From Kofleriaceae bacterium (GTDB taxonomy: Bacteria; Myxococcota_A; Polyangia; Haliangiales; Haliangiaceae), in the NCBI GenBank assembly GCA_018058095.1, contig JAGPCO010000021.1, forward strand, positions 1-64,000: a stretch of DNA of 64,000 nucleotides, read 5' to 3'. Each line of letters begins with the position of its first letter. The first letter of the stretch is position 1. The notes beneath the pieces were generated by a model. The model made no database searches. It was not told the origin of the DNA and was given only the letters and a program-made list of their open reading frames with translations. Both the position numbers and the translations under genes were made by a program. Below are positions 30,129 through 40,818 of the stretch, one piece after another.

Positions 30129-30250
30129 CCGCGGGACGGGGCCGCCGGGGGTGGGCGAGGCGGCCGCGGCGCGGTCGCTGGCCCGTGGTCGACCCGGCGC
30201 GGGCCATGACACGGCCCGACCGCCGTGGTACGTACCGGATCTAAGGCTCC

Positions 30251-32710
<2,460 letters not shown>

Positions 32711-32727
32711 GCAACGAGGAGGTCAAC

Positions 32728-34746
32728 ATGAGCAAGCGATCGACGCGGCCCGCGGTGCGGACCTTGAGCCTGTGTGGCCTGGCCACGGTCCTGGTGGGCG
32801 CCGCGTGCGGCAGCTCGAAGGAGCCAGGCCGGGGCCTGGCCGGCGTCGGCGGCGCGGCGGATCCATGGGCCGCGCCGGCCGGTGACCGCGGCACGACCAG
32901 CTCCGGTGCGAGCGGCACCAGCAGCACCAGCACCGACGCCGATGGTGGGCTGGGAGGCCTCGGCGGCGGCGACCTGCAGCAGCTGCTCGGGAACGTCGTC
33001 GAGAACCTCAAGAAGCCGGGCCCGTACGAGGCGCCGGCGCAGGGGCCGGGCGCGAGCGCCGACGCGCCGCACTGGGGCGTGATCGACCTGGCCGGCGGGT
33101 TGTCCGAGCTGGAGAGCTTCAGCTGGACCGGCGGCGCCAGCGGCGAGCCGGTGCGCGAGCGTATGGCCTTCCTGCGTGCCCTCGGCCAGCGGCCCAACCT
33201 GCAGGGCTTGATCATCCGGTTCGACGGCTACGCCGGCAGCATCCCCGACACGATCGAGCTGCGCACCGCCCTGCTCGAGCTGCGCGCCGCCGGCAAGGCG
33301 GTGCACTGCCACGCCGAGGGCGCGGCCGGCACGTCGTATTTGTTGATGTCGGCGTGTGATCGCCTCGGCCTGGCTCCCCTGGGCGAGGTGGCCATCGCCG
33401 GCCCCGCGGCCATGCCGGTGCACCTGCGCCCGCTGCTCGCCCGGCTCGGAGTGCAGGCCGACTTCCTGCACGTCGGCGCGTACAAGGGCGCGGCCGAGCC
33501 GCTGACCCGGGACGCGCCGTCGAAGGAGATGGTCGAGACCCTGGGCGCCATCCTCGACCGCCACCACCTCACCATGGTCGAGGTCATCGCCGACGGGCGC
33601 AAGCTCGGCGCCGATGCGGTGCGCGGCCTGATCGACCTTGGCCTGTTCACCGCGGAGGAGGCGGTGACCGCCAAGCTGGCCGACGTGGTGGCCTCGTTCG
33701 AGGAGTTCCGCACCGCCGCCGCCGGGGATGCCTGGATGAACCTCGACGACGACGACACCGGCCCGGCCAGCGTGCAGCAGATGGTCAAGCTCATGCAGTT
33801 CGTCGGCGCGGTCCCGGTGGCGCGGCCGAGCGCGCCGCACGTCGCCCTGGTCTACGCCGTCGGCGACGTCGTCGACGGTGATGGCGACGGCGTGCTGGGT
33901 GCGCGGGCGGAGATCGCGTCAGGCACGCTGGTGCCGGCGCTGCGCACGCTGGCCGCCGACCCGGCGGTGAAGGCGGTGGTCCTGCGCATCGACTCCGGTG
34001 GTGGCAGCGCGCAGGCGTCGGAGCTGATCTGGCGCGCGGTGGCCGAGGTCGTGGCCAAGAAGCCGGTCGTGGTGTCGATGAGCGACGTCGCCGCCTCGGG
34101 CGGGTACTACATCGCCGCGGGCGCGACCAAGATCTACGCGATGGCCGACACCCTGACCGGATCGATCGGCGTGGTCGGCGGCAAGATGGCCATCGCCGGC
34201 GCCCTCGACAAGGTCGGCATCAAGACGTACCCGATGGGGCGCGGCAAGCGCGCCACGATGATGGCCAGCCTGGGCCCGTGGTCGGCGGACGAGCGCGCGG
34301 TGGTGCAGGCGTCGATGCGCGCCGTGTACGACGTGTTCGTCGGCCGGGTCGCGGCCGGGCGCAAGCTGGCGGTGGCCCAGGTCGAGCCCATCGCCCAGGG
34401 CCGGGTCTGGACCGGGGCCGAGGCCAAGCGGCTCGGCCTGGTCGACGAGCTGGGCGGCCTCGACGCCGCCGTCGCCGCTGCGCAGTCCCTGGGTGCGGTC
34501 GGCCCCGACGCCCCGCTCGAGGTGTACCCGCCGACCCCGACCCTGCGCGACCTGGTGTCGTCGATCGGCGCGGTCGACGTCGGCGCGCTCGGCGCCTCCA
34601 CGAGCTGGATGGCCGGGGTCGAGGCCGTGCTGGCCGCGCTGCCGGCGCCGGTGCGGGCCGAGGTGCGGACCCTGCTCGCCGCCCTGGGTTCGTTCGAGCG
34701 CACGAAGATCCAGACCCGGGCGTTCCTCCCGGTCGTCACCTGGTGA
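32728..34746 (+). CDS. sppA: Signal peptide peptidase SppA-like lipoprotein (S49)
   Basis: 672 aa. Starts at ATG with a GAGGAG Shine-Dalgarno. A lipobox (TVLVGAACGSS) indicates lipid anchoring, unlike the transmembrane anchor of E. coli SppA. Two tandem S49 domains as in the long 67K form: the N-terminal domain holds the general-base Lys253 (HVGAYKGAAEPLTRD), the C-terminal domain the nucleophile Ser457 (SDVAASGGYYIAAG). Both are intact, so active protease is expected, cleaving remnant signal peptides or envelope proteins. It is followed 1 bp later by a barrel gene. Confidence 0.9.
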   Translation: MSKRSTRPAVRTLSLCGLATVLVGAACGSSKEPGRGLAGVGGAADPWAAPAGDRGTTSSGASGTSSTSTDADGGLGGLGGGDLQQLLGNVVENLKKPGPYEAPAQGPGASADAPHWGVIDLAGGLSELESFSWTGGASGEPVRERMAFLRALGQRPNLQGLIIRFDGYAGSIPDTIELRTALLELRAAGKAVHCHAEGAAGTSYLLMSACDRLGLAPLGEVAIAGPAAMPVHLRPLLARLGVQADFLHVGAYKGAAEPLTRDAPSKEMVETLGAILDRHHLTMVEVIADGRKLGADAVRGLIDLGLFTAEEAVTAKLADVVASFEEFRTAAAGDAWMNLDDDDTGPASVQQMVKLMQFVGAVPVARPSAPHVALVYAVGDVVDGDGDGVLGARAEIASGTLVPALRTLAADPAVKAVVLRIDSGGGSAQASELIWRAVAEVVAKKPVVVSMSDVAASGGYYIAAGATKIYAMADTLTGSIGVVGGKMAIAGALDKVGIKTYPMGRGKRATMMASLGPWSADERAVVQASMRAVYDVFVGRVAAGRKLAVAQVEPIAQGRVWTGAEAKRLGLVDELGGLDAAVAAAQSLGAVGPDAPLEVYPPTPTLRDLVSSIGAVDVGALGASTSWMAGVEAVLAALPAPVRAEVRTLLAALGSFERTKIQTRAFLPVVTW

Positions 34747-34747
34747 G

Positions 34748-35503
34748 GTGCGGGTGAGGCGCCTCGGCGTCGCCGCGCTGGGCCTGGCCCCTGTGGTCAG
34801 CCTGGTCGGCCTGGTCGGCAGCCCGGCTGCGGCGGCGCCGGCCGACGGCCCACCCGACGCCGCCGCGACGTCGGCCGCCGACGCCGTCACGGTCGAGGCC
34901 AACCTGCTCAGCGCCTACGTGTGGCGCGGCAACCTGTTCGCGGACTCGCGCCTGAGTCCGACCCTGCAGGCCACGGCGAGCTGGGTCCGGACGCTGCACG
35001 CCGGCGCCAACGAGCTCAGCCTGTCGGCGTTCACGTCGGTCTCGTTTCGGGCCGACCACCCGTTCGAGATCGAACCGACGGTCAGCTACGCCTGGGTCGG
35101 GGACTACCTGATCAGCACGATCGGCTACACCGCCTACCTGGAGCCGGCCAGTGATCCGCCCGACGTGCTGCACGAGCTGGCGCTGTCGATCCGGCGCAAC
35201 GCCGCGGTCGCGCCGTTCCTGCTGCTGGCCATCGACCCGGTCCGGGCCAAGGGCTGGTACGTATCGGGCGGCGTGAGCGCCGAGGCGTCGCGCCGTGGCT
35301 GGACCGGGCTGGCCCGGCTCGGCGTCGGGGCGTCGACCTACCAGGACGAGCCGACCTCGATCCAGGACCTCACGCTCGAGGCGACCGCGACGCATCCCTT
35401 GCGCCCCGGTGGTTACGCCGGGGTGGGCGCGACGGTGGCGGTGGCCGGGCGCACCGGCGAGGTGTACCCGGTGATCTTGCTCGTGGCCGGGTTCGAGCGC
35501 TGA
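34748..35503 (+). CDS. Putative outer-membrane barrel protein
   Basis: About 251 aa. Starts at GTG 34748 (or 34754), one base after the sppA stop. Signal peptide with AAALGLAP-type hydrophobic core ending SPAAAAPAD. The mature part has TVEANLLSAYVWRGNLFADSRLSPTLQ, reminiscent of TorF/porin-like families, followed by strands (ELSLSAFTSVSFRAD, YLISTIGYTAYLEP, GGYAGVGATVAVAGRTG). Probably an outer-membrane protein. Operon with sppA and the TPR protein suggests envelope quality control, by inference only. Confidence 0.72.
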   Translation: MRVRRLGVAALGLAPVVSLVGLVGSPAAAAPADGPPDAAATSAADAVTVEANLLSAYVWRGNLFADSRLSPTLQATASWVRTLHAGANELSLSAFTSVSFRADHPFEIEPTVSYAWVGDYLISTIGYTAYLEPASDPPDVLHELALSIRRNAAVAPFLLLAIDPVRAKGWYVSGGVSAEASRRGWTGLARLGVGASTYQDEPTSIQDLTLEATATHPLRPGGYAGVGATVAVAGRTGEVYPVILLVAGFER

Positions 35504-35540
35504 TCCGGCCGGGTCGGGTCGGCTCCCTGGGCGGGTGTGA

Positions 35541-35546
35541 TAGCGT
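35541..35546 (+). promoter_or_regulatory. Extended -10 (TGA-TAGCGT) of the FNR gene
   Basis: TAGCGT with an upstream TG lies 6 nt before GTG 35553, consistent with leaderless transcription from a GTG start. Confidence 0.6.
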
Positions 35547-35552
35547 CGGGCC

Positions 35553-36494
35553 GTGGCGAAGCCTCTCGTCTACAACGCGACCCTGCGCAAGCGGGTCGAC
35601 CTGACCGACGCGCTCACCATCTTCCGGATCGACCCGGACGAGCCGCCGGCGACGCGGCCGTGGTTCGTCCCGGGGCAGTACTGCGTGCTGGGCATGAACA
35701 ACGAGGCCAAGCCCGAGCTTGGCTCGGTCCGTCGTTCGATGTCGATCGCGTCGGCCCCCGAGGACGAGGGGCCGGTCGAGTTCTACATCCGCTACGTCAG
35801 CAAGCCGGAGTCGGACAACCCGCTGACCCACCTGCTGTGGACGCTCAAGGACGGCGACCGGATGTACATGCGGCCGGTCGCGGCCGGCGTGTTCACGGTC
35901 CCCGACACCGTCGGCGTCGACGATCCGCGCCTGAAGATCCTGGTCGCCGCCGGCACCGGCTCGGCCCCGTTCGTGTCCATGGTGCGGAGCGAGCTGCGGC
36001 GCAACCCCGCGGCCGACCTGTCGCGCTACGTCATCCTGCACGGCGCGTCGTATCCGTCGGATCTCGGGCATCGCGACGAGCTGCTGGCGCTGACCCGCAG
36101 CAACGGCCTGCGTTACTTTGGCACCGTCAGCCGGCCCGCGGAGGGTGATGGCTGGCGTGGCGACGTCGGCCGGGTCGAGCAGTTCTTCGCGCCCGACCGC
36201 ATCGGCGACCTCGAGCGCAAGCTCGACCTGGCCCCGGGCGGCTTCACCCCGGCCAGCGCCGCGGTCCTCATCTGCGGCCTGCAGGGCACGATCGGCTCGA
36301 CCATCCTGCACCTGCTCGACCGCGGCTTCGTGCCAGACCACAAGCGCATGCGCGAGGCCATGGGTGTGCCGGCCGACCGGCCGGCCAGCCTGTTCTACGA
36401 GCAGTACGACACCGAGCCGGTGATCGACATCAAGACCCCCGACGTCGTGGCCGGGCTGCGCGCGCGCATGGCCAGGGCCCTCGGCCTGGCGTGA
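35553..36494 (+). CDS. fpr: Ferredoxin/flavodoxin-NADP+ reductase
   Basis: 313 aa. FAD-binding barrel with PGQYCVLGM and RRSMSIASAP (the RxYS-type FAD motif with Met), then the NADP-binding fold with LVAAGTGSAPFVSMVRSEL (GTGxAPF) and VLICGLQGTIGSTILHLL. Transfers electrons between NADPH and ferredoxin or flavodoxin in the cytoplasm. It carries a C-terminal extension compared with E. coli Fpr (248 aa). GTG start with a TAGCGT hexamer. The next gene begins 16 bp downstream. Confidence 0.85.
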   Translation: MAKPLVYNATLRKRVDLTDALTIFRIDPDEPPATRPWFVPGQYCVLGMNNEAKPELGSVRRSMSIASAPEDEGPVEFYIRYVSKPESDNPLTHLLWTLKDGDRMYMRPVAAGVFTVPDTVGVDDPRLKILVAAGTGSAPFVSMVRSELRRNPAADLSRYVILHGASYPSDLGHRDELLALTRSNGLRYFGTVSRPAEGDGWRGDVGRVEQFFAPDRIGDLERKLDLAPGGFTPASAAVLICGLQGTIGSTILHLLDRGFVPDHKRMREAMGVPADRPASLFYEQYDTEPVIDIKTPDVVAGLRARMARALGLA

Positions 36495-36510
36495 CCACCC
36501 GGGAGCGCGG

Positions 36511-37710
36511 TTGACGTCGGCGGCGACCCTGTACGCGACCCGGCGGCTCGATCTGGGCGTGCTGCGCGTCGCGTTCCGCGGCACCCGCGTCCTCGAGGGC
36601 GCCGGCGGGCAGTGGGCCGAGCTCGAGCGTGACGGCTGCCGTCTCACCCTGACCCAGCTCGAGGACGCCGACGCGGCCGACCACGTCGCCGGCGTCCGCA
36701 CCTTCGTGTCCGAGCGGGGCGAGGTGCTCGACCCGAGCTTCCTGACGGCGGTGGCGGCGGTGGTGCAGGTCATCCGCCTGAACGCGACCACGCCGACCAC
36801 GACCGAGCCGGTGCGCGGCTGGCTGGCGCAGCTGCTGGCCCTGGCCGCCGGGTTCTGGTTCGACGGGACGACCTTCCGCGACCCCGGCGGGCGTGCGCTC
36901 GCCGCCAGCGTGGTGCCGGTGAGCCGGGCCCGGAGCCCGAGCGGCGCCAGCGCGGCGCCCGTGATCGACGACGACGGCGACGGCACGACCGACGTCGGCA
37001 GCGCCGGCACCGGTCGCTTCACCGAGCCACCCGATGCGCTGCGCGTGCTGCACCGAGCCTGGGCCCTGTGTGCGCTGGCCAGCCGGGCCCGGCTCGAGGG
37101 CCTGCCGGCGGCGATGGCCGGCGCGCGCGCGGCGACGATCGTCGGCTGGATGCGCAGCCGGGGCGTCGAGGCCGAGCTCGAACCGGACGAGCGCGAGCTG
37201 CTCGAGGCCGCGCCCGGGGAGCTGGCGCGCGACGCTCGCGTCGACGCCAGCTGGCGTGGTGATGGCGCCGGCGTGCTGGCCTGGGCCCTCGGCGTCACGC
37301 CCCAGCCCGACTACCAGGTCGCGACCGATCTCGACACCGTCGCGGGCGCGCTCGGCTTCCTCGGCGGCGAGCTGCCCGAGCCGCTCCGTCCACCCCGGCT
37401 GCGGTCGTCGTCGGAGCTCGAGTGGCTGGCCCGCCGCCTGCTCGCGGTGCACTGGCGCCTGCGCGAGTTCTGGCTCAACCCCGGACCGGTCGACTTCCGC
37501 GCCTTCGCCCAGCAGGCCTGGTTCGGCCGCTTCGATCTGGTCGGCTTCAAGCTGGTCCGCGACGACCTGGCGATCGACAGCGTCGGCCTGTCCGAGGCGC
37601 CGCGCGACGCGATCAAGCGATGCCACGGCGTCGCCGTCGAGCGGCACCAGGCGATCGGCTGGCTGCGCGGCGCGCACCGGCTGTACTCCAAGGTCGACAC
37701 CTCGACGTGA
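36511..37710 (+). CDS. DUF4272 domain protein
   Basis: 399 aa. The C-terminal half matches DUF4272: VLHRAWALCALASRARLEG, IVGWMRSRGVEAELEPDERELL, ASWRGDGAGVLAWALGVTP. The N-terminal 170 residues are a separate beta-rich part joined by an Asp/Gly linker (DDDGDGTTDVG). Function not established. The likely start is TTG 36511, six nt after GGGAG; no ATG or GTG is better placed. No signal peptide. Confidence 0.75.
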   Translation: MTSAATLYATRRLDLGVLRVAFRGTRVLEGAGGQWAELERDGCRLTLTQLEDADAADHVAGVRTFVSERGEVLDPSFLTAVAAVVQVIRLNATTPTTTEPVRGWLAQLLALAAGFWFDGTTFRDPGGRALAASVVPVSRARSPSGASAAPVIDDDGDGTTDVGSAGTGRFTEPPDALRVLHRAWALCALASRARLEGLPAAMAGARAATIVGWMRSRGVEAELEPDERELLEAAPGELARDARVDASWRGDGAGVLAWALGVTPQPDYQVATDLDTVAGALGFLGGELPEPLRPPRLRSSSELEWLARRLLAVHWRLREFWLNPGPVDFRAFAQQAWFGRFDLVGFKLVRDDLAIDSVGLSEAPRDAIKRCHGVAVERHQAIGWLRGAHRLYSKVDTST

Positions 37711-37738
37711 TGCGGGCCGAGGTGACACGGAGGCGCAC

Positions 37739-38881
37739 ATGACGTACCTGTTCGAGACCGAGGAGCACGCCGCGATCCGGGCCCAGGTCCGTCGCTTCGC
37801 CGAACGCGCCGTCGCCCCACACGCCGGTCGGTGGGAGGAGGACGAGGAGTTCCCGCGCGCGCTGTACGACGAGGCCGCCGCGGCCGGGGTGCTCGGCATC
37901 GGCTATCCGGAGGCGCTCGGCGGCGGCGGCGGCGATCTCGGCCACCTGCTGGTGGCGTCCGACGAGCTCATCGTCCGCGGTCGCTCGGTCGGCACCGCGG
38001 TCGGCCTGGGCAGCCACGGCATCGCCCTGCCGCCCATCGTCCGTTTCGGCAGCCCGGCCCAGCAGGCGCGCTGGGTCACGCCGGCGCTGGCTGGCCGCAT
38101 CGTCGCCGCGCTGGCCATCACCGAGCCGGGCGGCGGCAGCGACGTGGCGGCCCTGACCACCCGCGCCGTGCGCGACGGCGACCACTACGTCGTCGACGGC
38201 GCCAAGACCTTCATCACCTCCGGCTGCCGGGCCGACGTGGTGGTGACCGCGGTCAGGACCGGCGGCCCCGGCCACGGCGGCATCTCGCTGCTGGCGATCG
38301 AGCGCGGCACGCCCGGGTTCTCGGTCAGCGCCCGCCTGCGCAAGATGGGCTGGTGGGCGTCGGACACCGCCGAGCTGACCTTCGACGGCTGTCGCGTCCC
38401 GGTCGAGCACCGCATCGGCCCCGAGCACGGTGCGTTCGCGATGATCATGATGAACTTCGCGGCCGAGCGCCTGATGCTGGCCAGCCAGTGCGTGGCCATC
38501 GCCGAGCTGGCGACGCAGGAGGCGGTCTCGTACTGCCGGGCGCGTCAGGCGTTCGGCAAGCCGCTGACCGGGTTCCAGGTCACCCGCCACAAGCTGGCCG
38601 ACATGGCCACCCAGCTGGCGGCGGCGCGGGCCCTGGTCGGCGAGGCGCTGGTCCGCGTGGTGCGGGGCGAGCCAGCGCCGGCGCTGTGCGCGATGGCCAA
38701 GAACGCCGCGACCGACATGGTCGGGGCGGTGGTCGACGCCGCGGTGCAGCTGCACGGCGGCATGGGCTACATGCGCGAGACCCTGGTCGAGCGGCTCTAC
38801 CGTGACGCCCGGCTGTACGCCATCGGGGGCGGCACGCGCGAGATCATGAACGAGATCATCGGCAAGACCCTGGCGTTCTAG
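37739..38881 (+). CDS. Acyl-CoA dehydrogenase, LCAD/IVD-like active site
   Basis: 380 aa flavoprotein that oxidises acyl-CoA to enoyl-CoA. Typical blocks: ALAITEPGGGSDVAAL, GAKTFITSGCRADVVV, YCRARQAFGKPLTGFQVTRH, QLHGGMGYMRETLVERLYRDARL. The usual catalytic Glu of medium/short-chain enzymes (YEGT) is Gly here (AIGGGTREI). A Glu in NFAAERLMLASQC sits where LCAD and isovaleryl-CoA dehydrogenase carry theirs, so long-chain or branched substrates are favoured. Start ATG 37739 follows an ACGGAGG-like Shine-Dalgarno. The stop TAG begins a hairpin. Confidence 0.9.
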   Translation: MTYLFETEEHAAIRAQVRRFAERAVAPHAGRWEEDEEFPRALYDEAAAAGVLGIGYPEALGGGGGDLGHLLVASDELIVRGRSVGTAVGLGSHGIALPPIVRFGSPAQQARWVTPALAGRIVAALAITEPGGGSDVAALTTRAVRDGDHYVVDGAKTFITSGCRADVVVTAVRTGGPGHGGISLLAIERGTPGFSVSARLRKMGWWASDTAELTFDGCRVPVEHRIGPEHGAFAMIMMNFAAERLMLASQCVAIAELATQEAVSYCRARQAFGKPLTGFQVTRHKLADMATQLAAARALVGEALVRVVRGEPAPALCAMAKNAATDMVGAVVDAAVQLHGGMGYMRETLVERLYRDARLYAIGGGTREIMNEIIGKTLAF

Positions 38882-38912
38882 CAGGCTGCTGAAGAAGCCG
38901 CCTGCTTCATCT
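38879..38912 (+). terminator. Hairpin starting at the stop codon
   Basis: AGCAGGC (38880-38886) pairs with GCCTGCT (38900-38906) and is followed by TCATCTT. It begins in the acyl-CoA dehydrogenase TAG and closely resembles 3568-3604. A second small hairpin (GCAGG/CCTGC, 38921-38933) serves the opposing gene. Confidence 0.6.
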
Positions 38913-38936
38913 TCGAGCTCGCAGGCTGCCTGCTAG

Positions 38937-39314
38937 TCAGTCGCTGATCTCGATGACGATCTCCTCGATCATCGGCGGCGGCGGATCGGCCGCGGGCGCG
39001 GGGACCGGCTTGTCCACGGTCGAGGCCGGCGCGGGCGCGGCTGGCTTGCTGGCCGGCGGCGGCGTGGCCTCGGTGCTGGCGACGACGGCCTCGTCGTCGA
39101 CGCCGTGGTCGGACTCCTCGACCGCGGTCGCGTGATCCGCGGCCGGGTCCAGGCTCTCGCCGCCGTCCTCGGCCGGGTCCTCCGCCAGGTCGGTGCCGGC
39201 CGCGCGCGGCCAGGCCGGACCGCCCGGCGCGGCGCCGCCGCAGCCGCCGCCTACCACGGCCAGGGCCAGGGCGAGGGCCAGGGCCAGGGACACGGCCAGC
39301 GAGGTGCGGCGCAT
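38937..39314 (-). CDS. Short Ala/Pro/Asp-rich lipoprotein
   Basis: 125 aa. Signal peptide of repeated Leu-Ala (SLALALALALAVVGGGCGG) with a lipobox-like VGGGC. The mature chain is acidic (EDPAEDGGESLD), then Pro/Ala-rich, and ends in EEIVIEISD. Low complexity, so probably an extended surface or periplasmic tether. Function unknown. ATG 39314 is 6 nt after TACCCT. It diverges from bcp and converges with the acyl-CoA dehydrogenase. Confidence 0.68.
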   Translation of the reverse strand: MRRTSLAVSLALALALALAVVGGGCGGAAPGGPAWPRAAGTDLAEDPAEDGGESLDPAADHATAVEESDHGVDDEAVVASTEATPPPASKPAAPAPASTVDKPVPAPAADPPPPMIEEIVIEISD

Positions 39315-39320
39315 GGGTGC

Positions 39321-39326
39321 AGGGTA
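39321..39326 (-). promoter_or_regulatory. Extended -10 (TGC-TACCCT)
   Basis: TACCCT with an upstream TG lies 6 nt before ATG 39314 of the lipoprotein gene. Confidence 0.5.
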
Positions 39327-39353
39327 GCACCCCCTTCGTGCTACATCCCGCGC

Positions 39354-39842
39354 ATGATCACCGTTGGCAAGAAGGCCCCCGCGTTCCGCCTGCCCTCGTC
39401 CGAGGGGGGCGAGCTGGCCCTGTCCGAGCTGGCCGGCAAGATCGTCGTCCTGTACTTCTACCCGCGTGACAACACGCCCGGTTGCACCGTCGAGGCCGAG
39501 GCCTTCCGCGACGCCACCGGGGCGCTCAAGAAGCTGGGCGCCGTCGTGGTCGGGGTCAGCAAGGACTCGATCGCGTCGCACTGCAAGTTCCGCGACAAGT
39601 ACAAGCTGACGTTCCCGCTCCTGACCGACGCCGATGGCGCGGTGCTGACGGCGTACGGCGCCTGGGGTGAGAAGTCGATGTACGGCAAGAAGATGATGGG
39701 CATCATCCGCTCGACCGTGGTCATCGACGGCGCGGGCAAGGTCGCCCACCACTTCCCGAAGGTGTCGGTCAAGGGCCACGCCGAGGCGGTGCTGGAGGTG
39801 GTGCGGGGGCTGGGCAAGCCCGGCGCCCGCGCCAAGGCCTGA
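39354..39842 (+). CDS. bcp: Thiol peroxidase, Bcp/PrxQ family
   Basis: 162 aa peroxiredoxin reducing hydroperoxides, cytoplasmic. Family blocks: PAFRLPSSEGGELALSEL, YFYPRDNTPGCTVEAEAFRD with peroxidatic Cys44, and ASHCKFRDKYKLTFPLLTD. The resolving Cys that many Bcp proteins have five residues later is Glu here, so it is a 1-Cys form or uses the distant Cys near residue 79. ATG 39354 has TACATC (a near match to the -10 pattern) 6 nt upstream. Confidence 0.9.
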   Translation: MITVGKKAPAFRLPSSEGGELALSELAGKIVVLYFYPRDNTPGCTVEAEAFRDATGALKKLGAVVVGVSKDSIASHCKFRDKYKLTFPLLTDADGAVLTAYGAWGEKSMYGKKMMGIIRSTVVIDGAGKVAHHFPKVSVKGHAEAVLEVVRGLGKPGARAKA

Positions 39843-39968
39843 GCGGATCCCCGGCCGGCGCGCGCCGACGCGGCGTCGTCACCCGGATGTCGCACGCGGG
39901 CTACCCGCGTGACGCCGCACCGCCACGTTGGCTGGCTACGGTGGCTCGACCCGCCACCCGGGTCAGCC

Positions 39969-40685
39969 ATGCCCACCGAGCGCCGCGCGCCTGCCATCGA
40001 ACCCCGCACCGACCGCCACGTCGCCGTGGTCGACGCAGGCGGATCGACCGCGCCCAGCATGGTCGAGGCGCTCGCGCGTGAGCTCGGCCCGATCCCGGTC
40101 CACGGGCTGGGCGTCCTGGCCGAGCCCGCGCTGCCCGGCGCGGTCTACGTGTGGGACGTGCCGGCCGGCCTGCCGGCGGCGCAGTTCTCCGCGATCGTCG
40201 GCTGGGCCAGCGCGGCGGCGCCGATGCCCGGCCTGGTCGGCTGCGCCGCCGACGGCAACCGGGACGACGTGGAGCGGGCCCTGGCCGAGGGCTTCGATGA
40301 CTTCCTGATCGGCCCGGTCGGCTGGCGCGAGCTCGCGGTGCGGCTGCGCGCCATCGCCCGGCGGATCCGATGGACCGGGGTGGGCCCGCCGGGGCGCCTG
40401 CGCCACGCCGGCTTCGTGCTCGACCTCGATGGACACGAGCTGTGGGTCGAGGGCCGCGCCGTCGCGCTGACGGAGACCGAGCGGCAGGTGATGCGCGCGC
40501 TCATCGGCGCCGGTGGGCGGACCCTGTCTCGGGCCGCGCTGCTCGACGCGGCCTGGGGTGGCGCCGACCTCGAGGTCGGCGAGCGCGCCGTCGACAACGT
40601 GATCCTGCGGCTGCGCCGCAAGCTGCCGCGCCCGGACGCCATCGAGACGGTGCGCGGGGTCGGGTTCCGGCTGGCGCTCGGCTGA
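39969..40685 (+). CDS. OmpR/PhoB-family regulator with degenerate receiver
   Basis: 238 aa. The C-terminal winged helix is clear (VALTETERQVMRALIGAGG, LLDAAWGGADLEVGERAVDN, ILRLRRKLPRPDAIETVRGVGFRLAL). The N-terminal receiver-like domain lacks the acidic pair, and its end reads GPVGWRELAVRLRAI, with Gly replacing the conserved Lys of KPF; an Asp in VWDVPAG could still be the acceptor. It therefore may act without phosphorylation. No histidine kinase is adjacent. Direct repeats spaced 11 bp lie between it and the receptor gene, its probable target. Confidence 0.8.
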   Translation: MPTERRAPAIEPRTDRHVAVVDAGGSTAPSMVEALARELGPIPVHGLGVLAEPALPGAVYVWDVPAGLPAAQFSAIVGWASAAAPMPGLVGCAADGNRDDVERALAEGFDDFLIGPVGWRELAVRLRAIARRIRWTGVGPPGRLRHAGFVLDLDGHELWVEGRAVALTETERQVMRALIGAGGRTLSRAALLDAAWGGADLEVGERAVDNVILRLRRKLPRPDAIETVRGVGFRLALG

Positions 40686-40818
40686 GGCCGTGCGGTCGCG
40701 CGGTTGTCACCGCGCCGGCGCGGGCTGCGACCGCGCTGTCACCGGACGGGGATCGGGTGGCGTCGGGTCACCAACACGTCACGGAGGGCTCAACGTGTCG
40801 TGACCTGGGCTCGCCACA
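40686..40818 (+). promoter_or_regulatory. Regulatory region with two 11-bp-spaced direct-repeat pairs
   Basis: CTGCGAC (40725) and CTGTCAC (40736) are 11 bp apart, in the same form as a PHO box (7-bp repeat plus 4-bp spacer). GTCAC recurs at 40767 and 40778, again 11 bp apart, and TTGTCAC stands alone at 40704. GTCACG/CGTGAC (40778 and 40799) also form an inverted repeat. No good -10 was found next to the receptor start. Confidence 0.5.
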
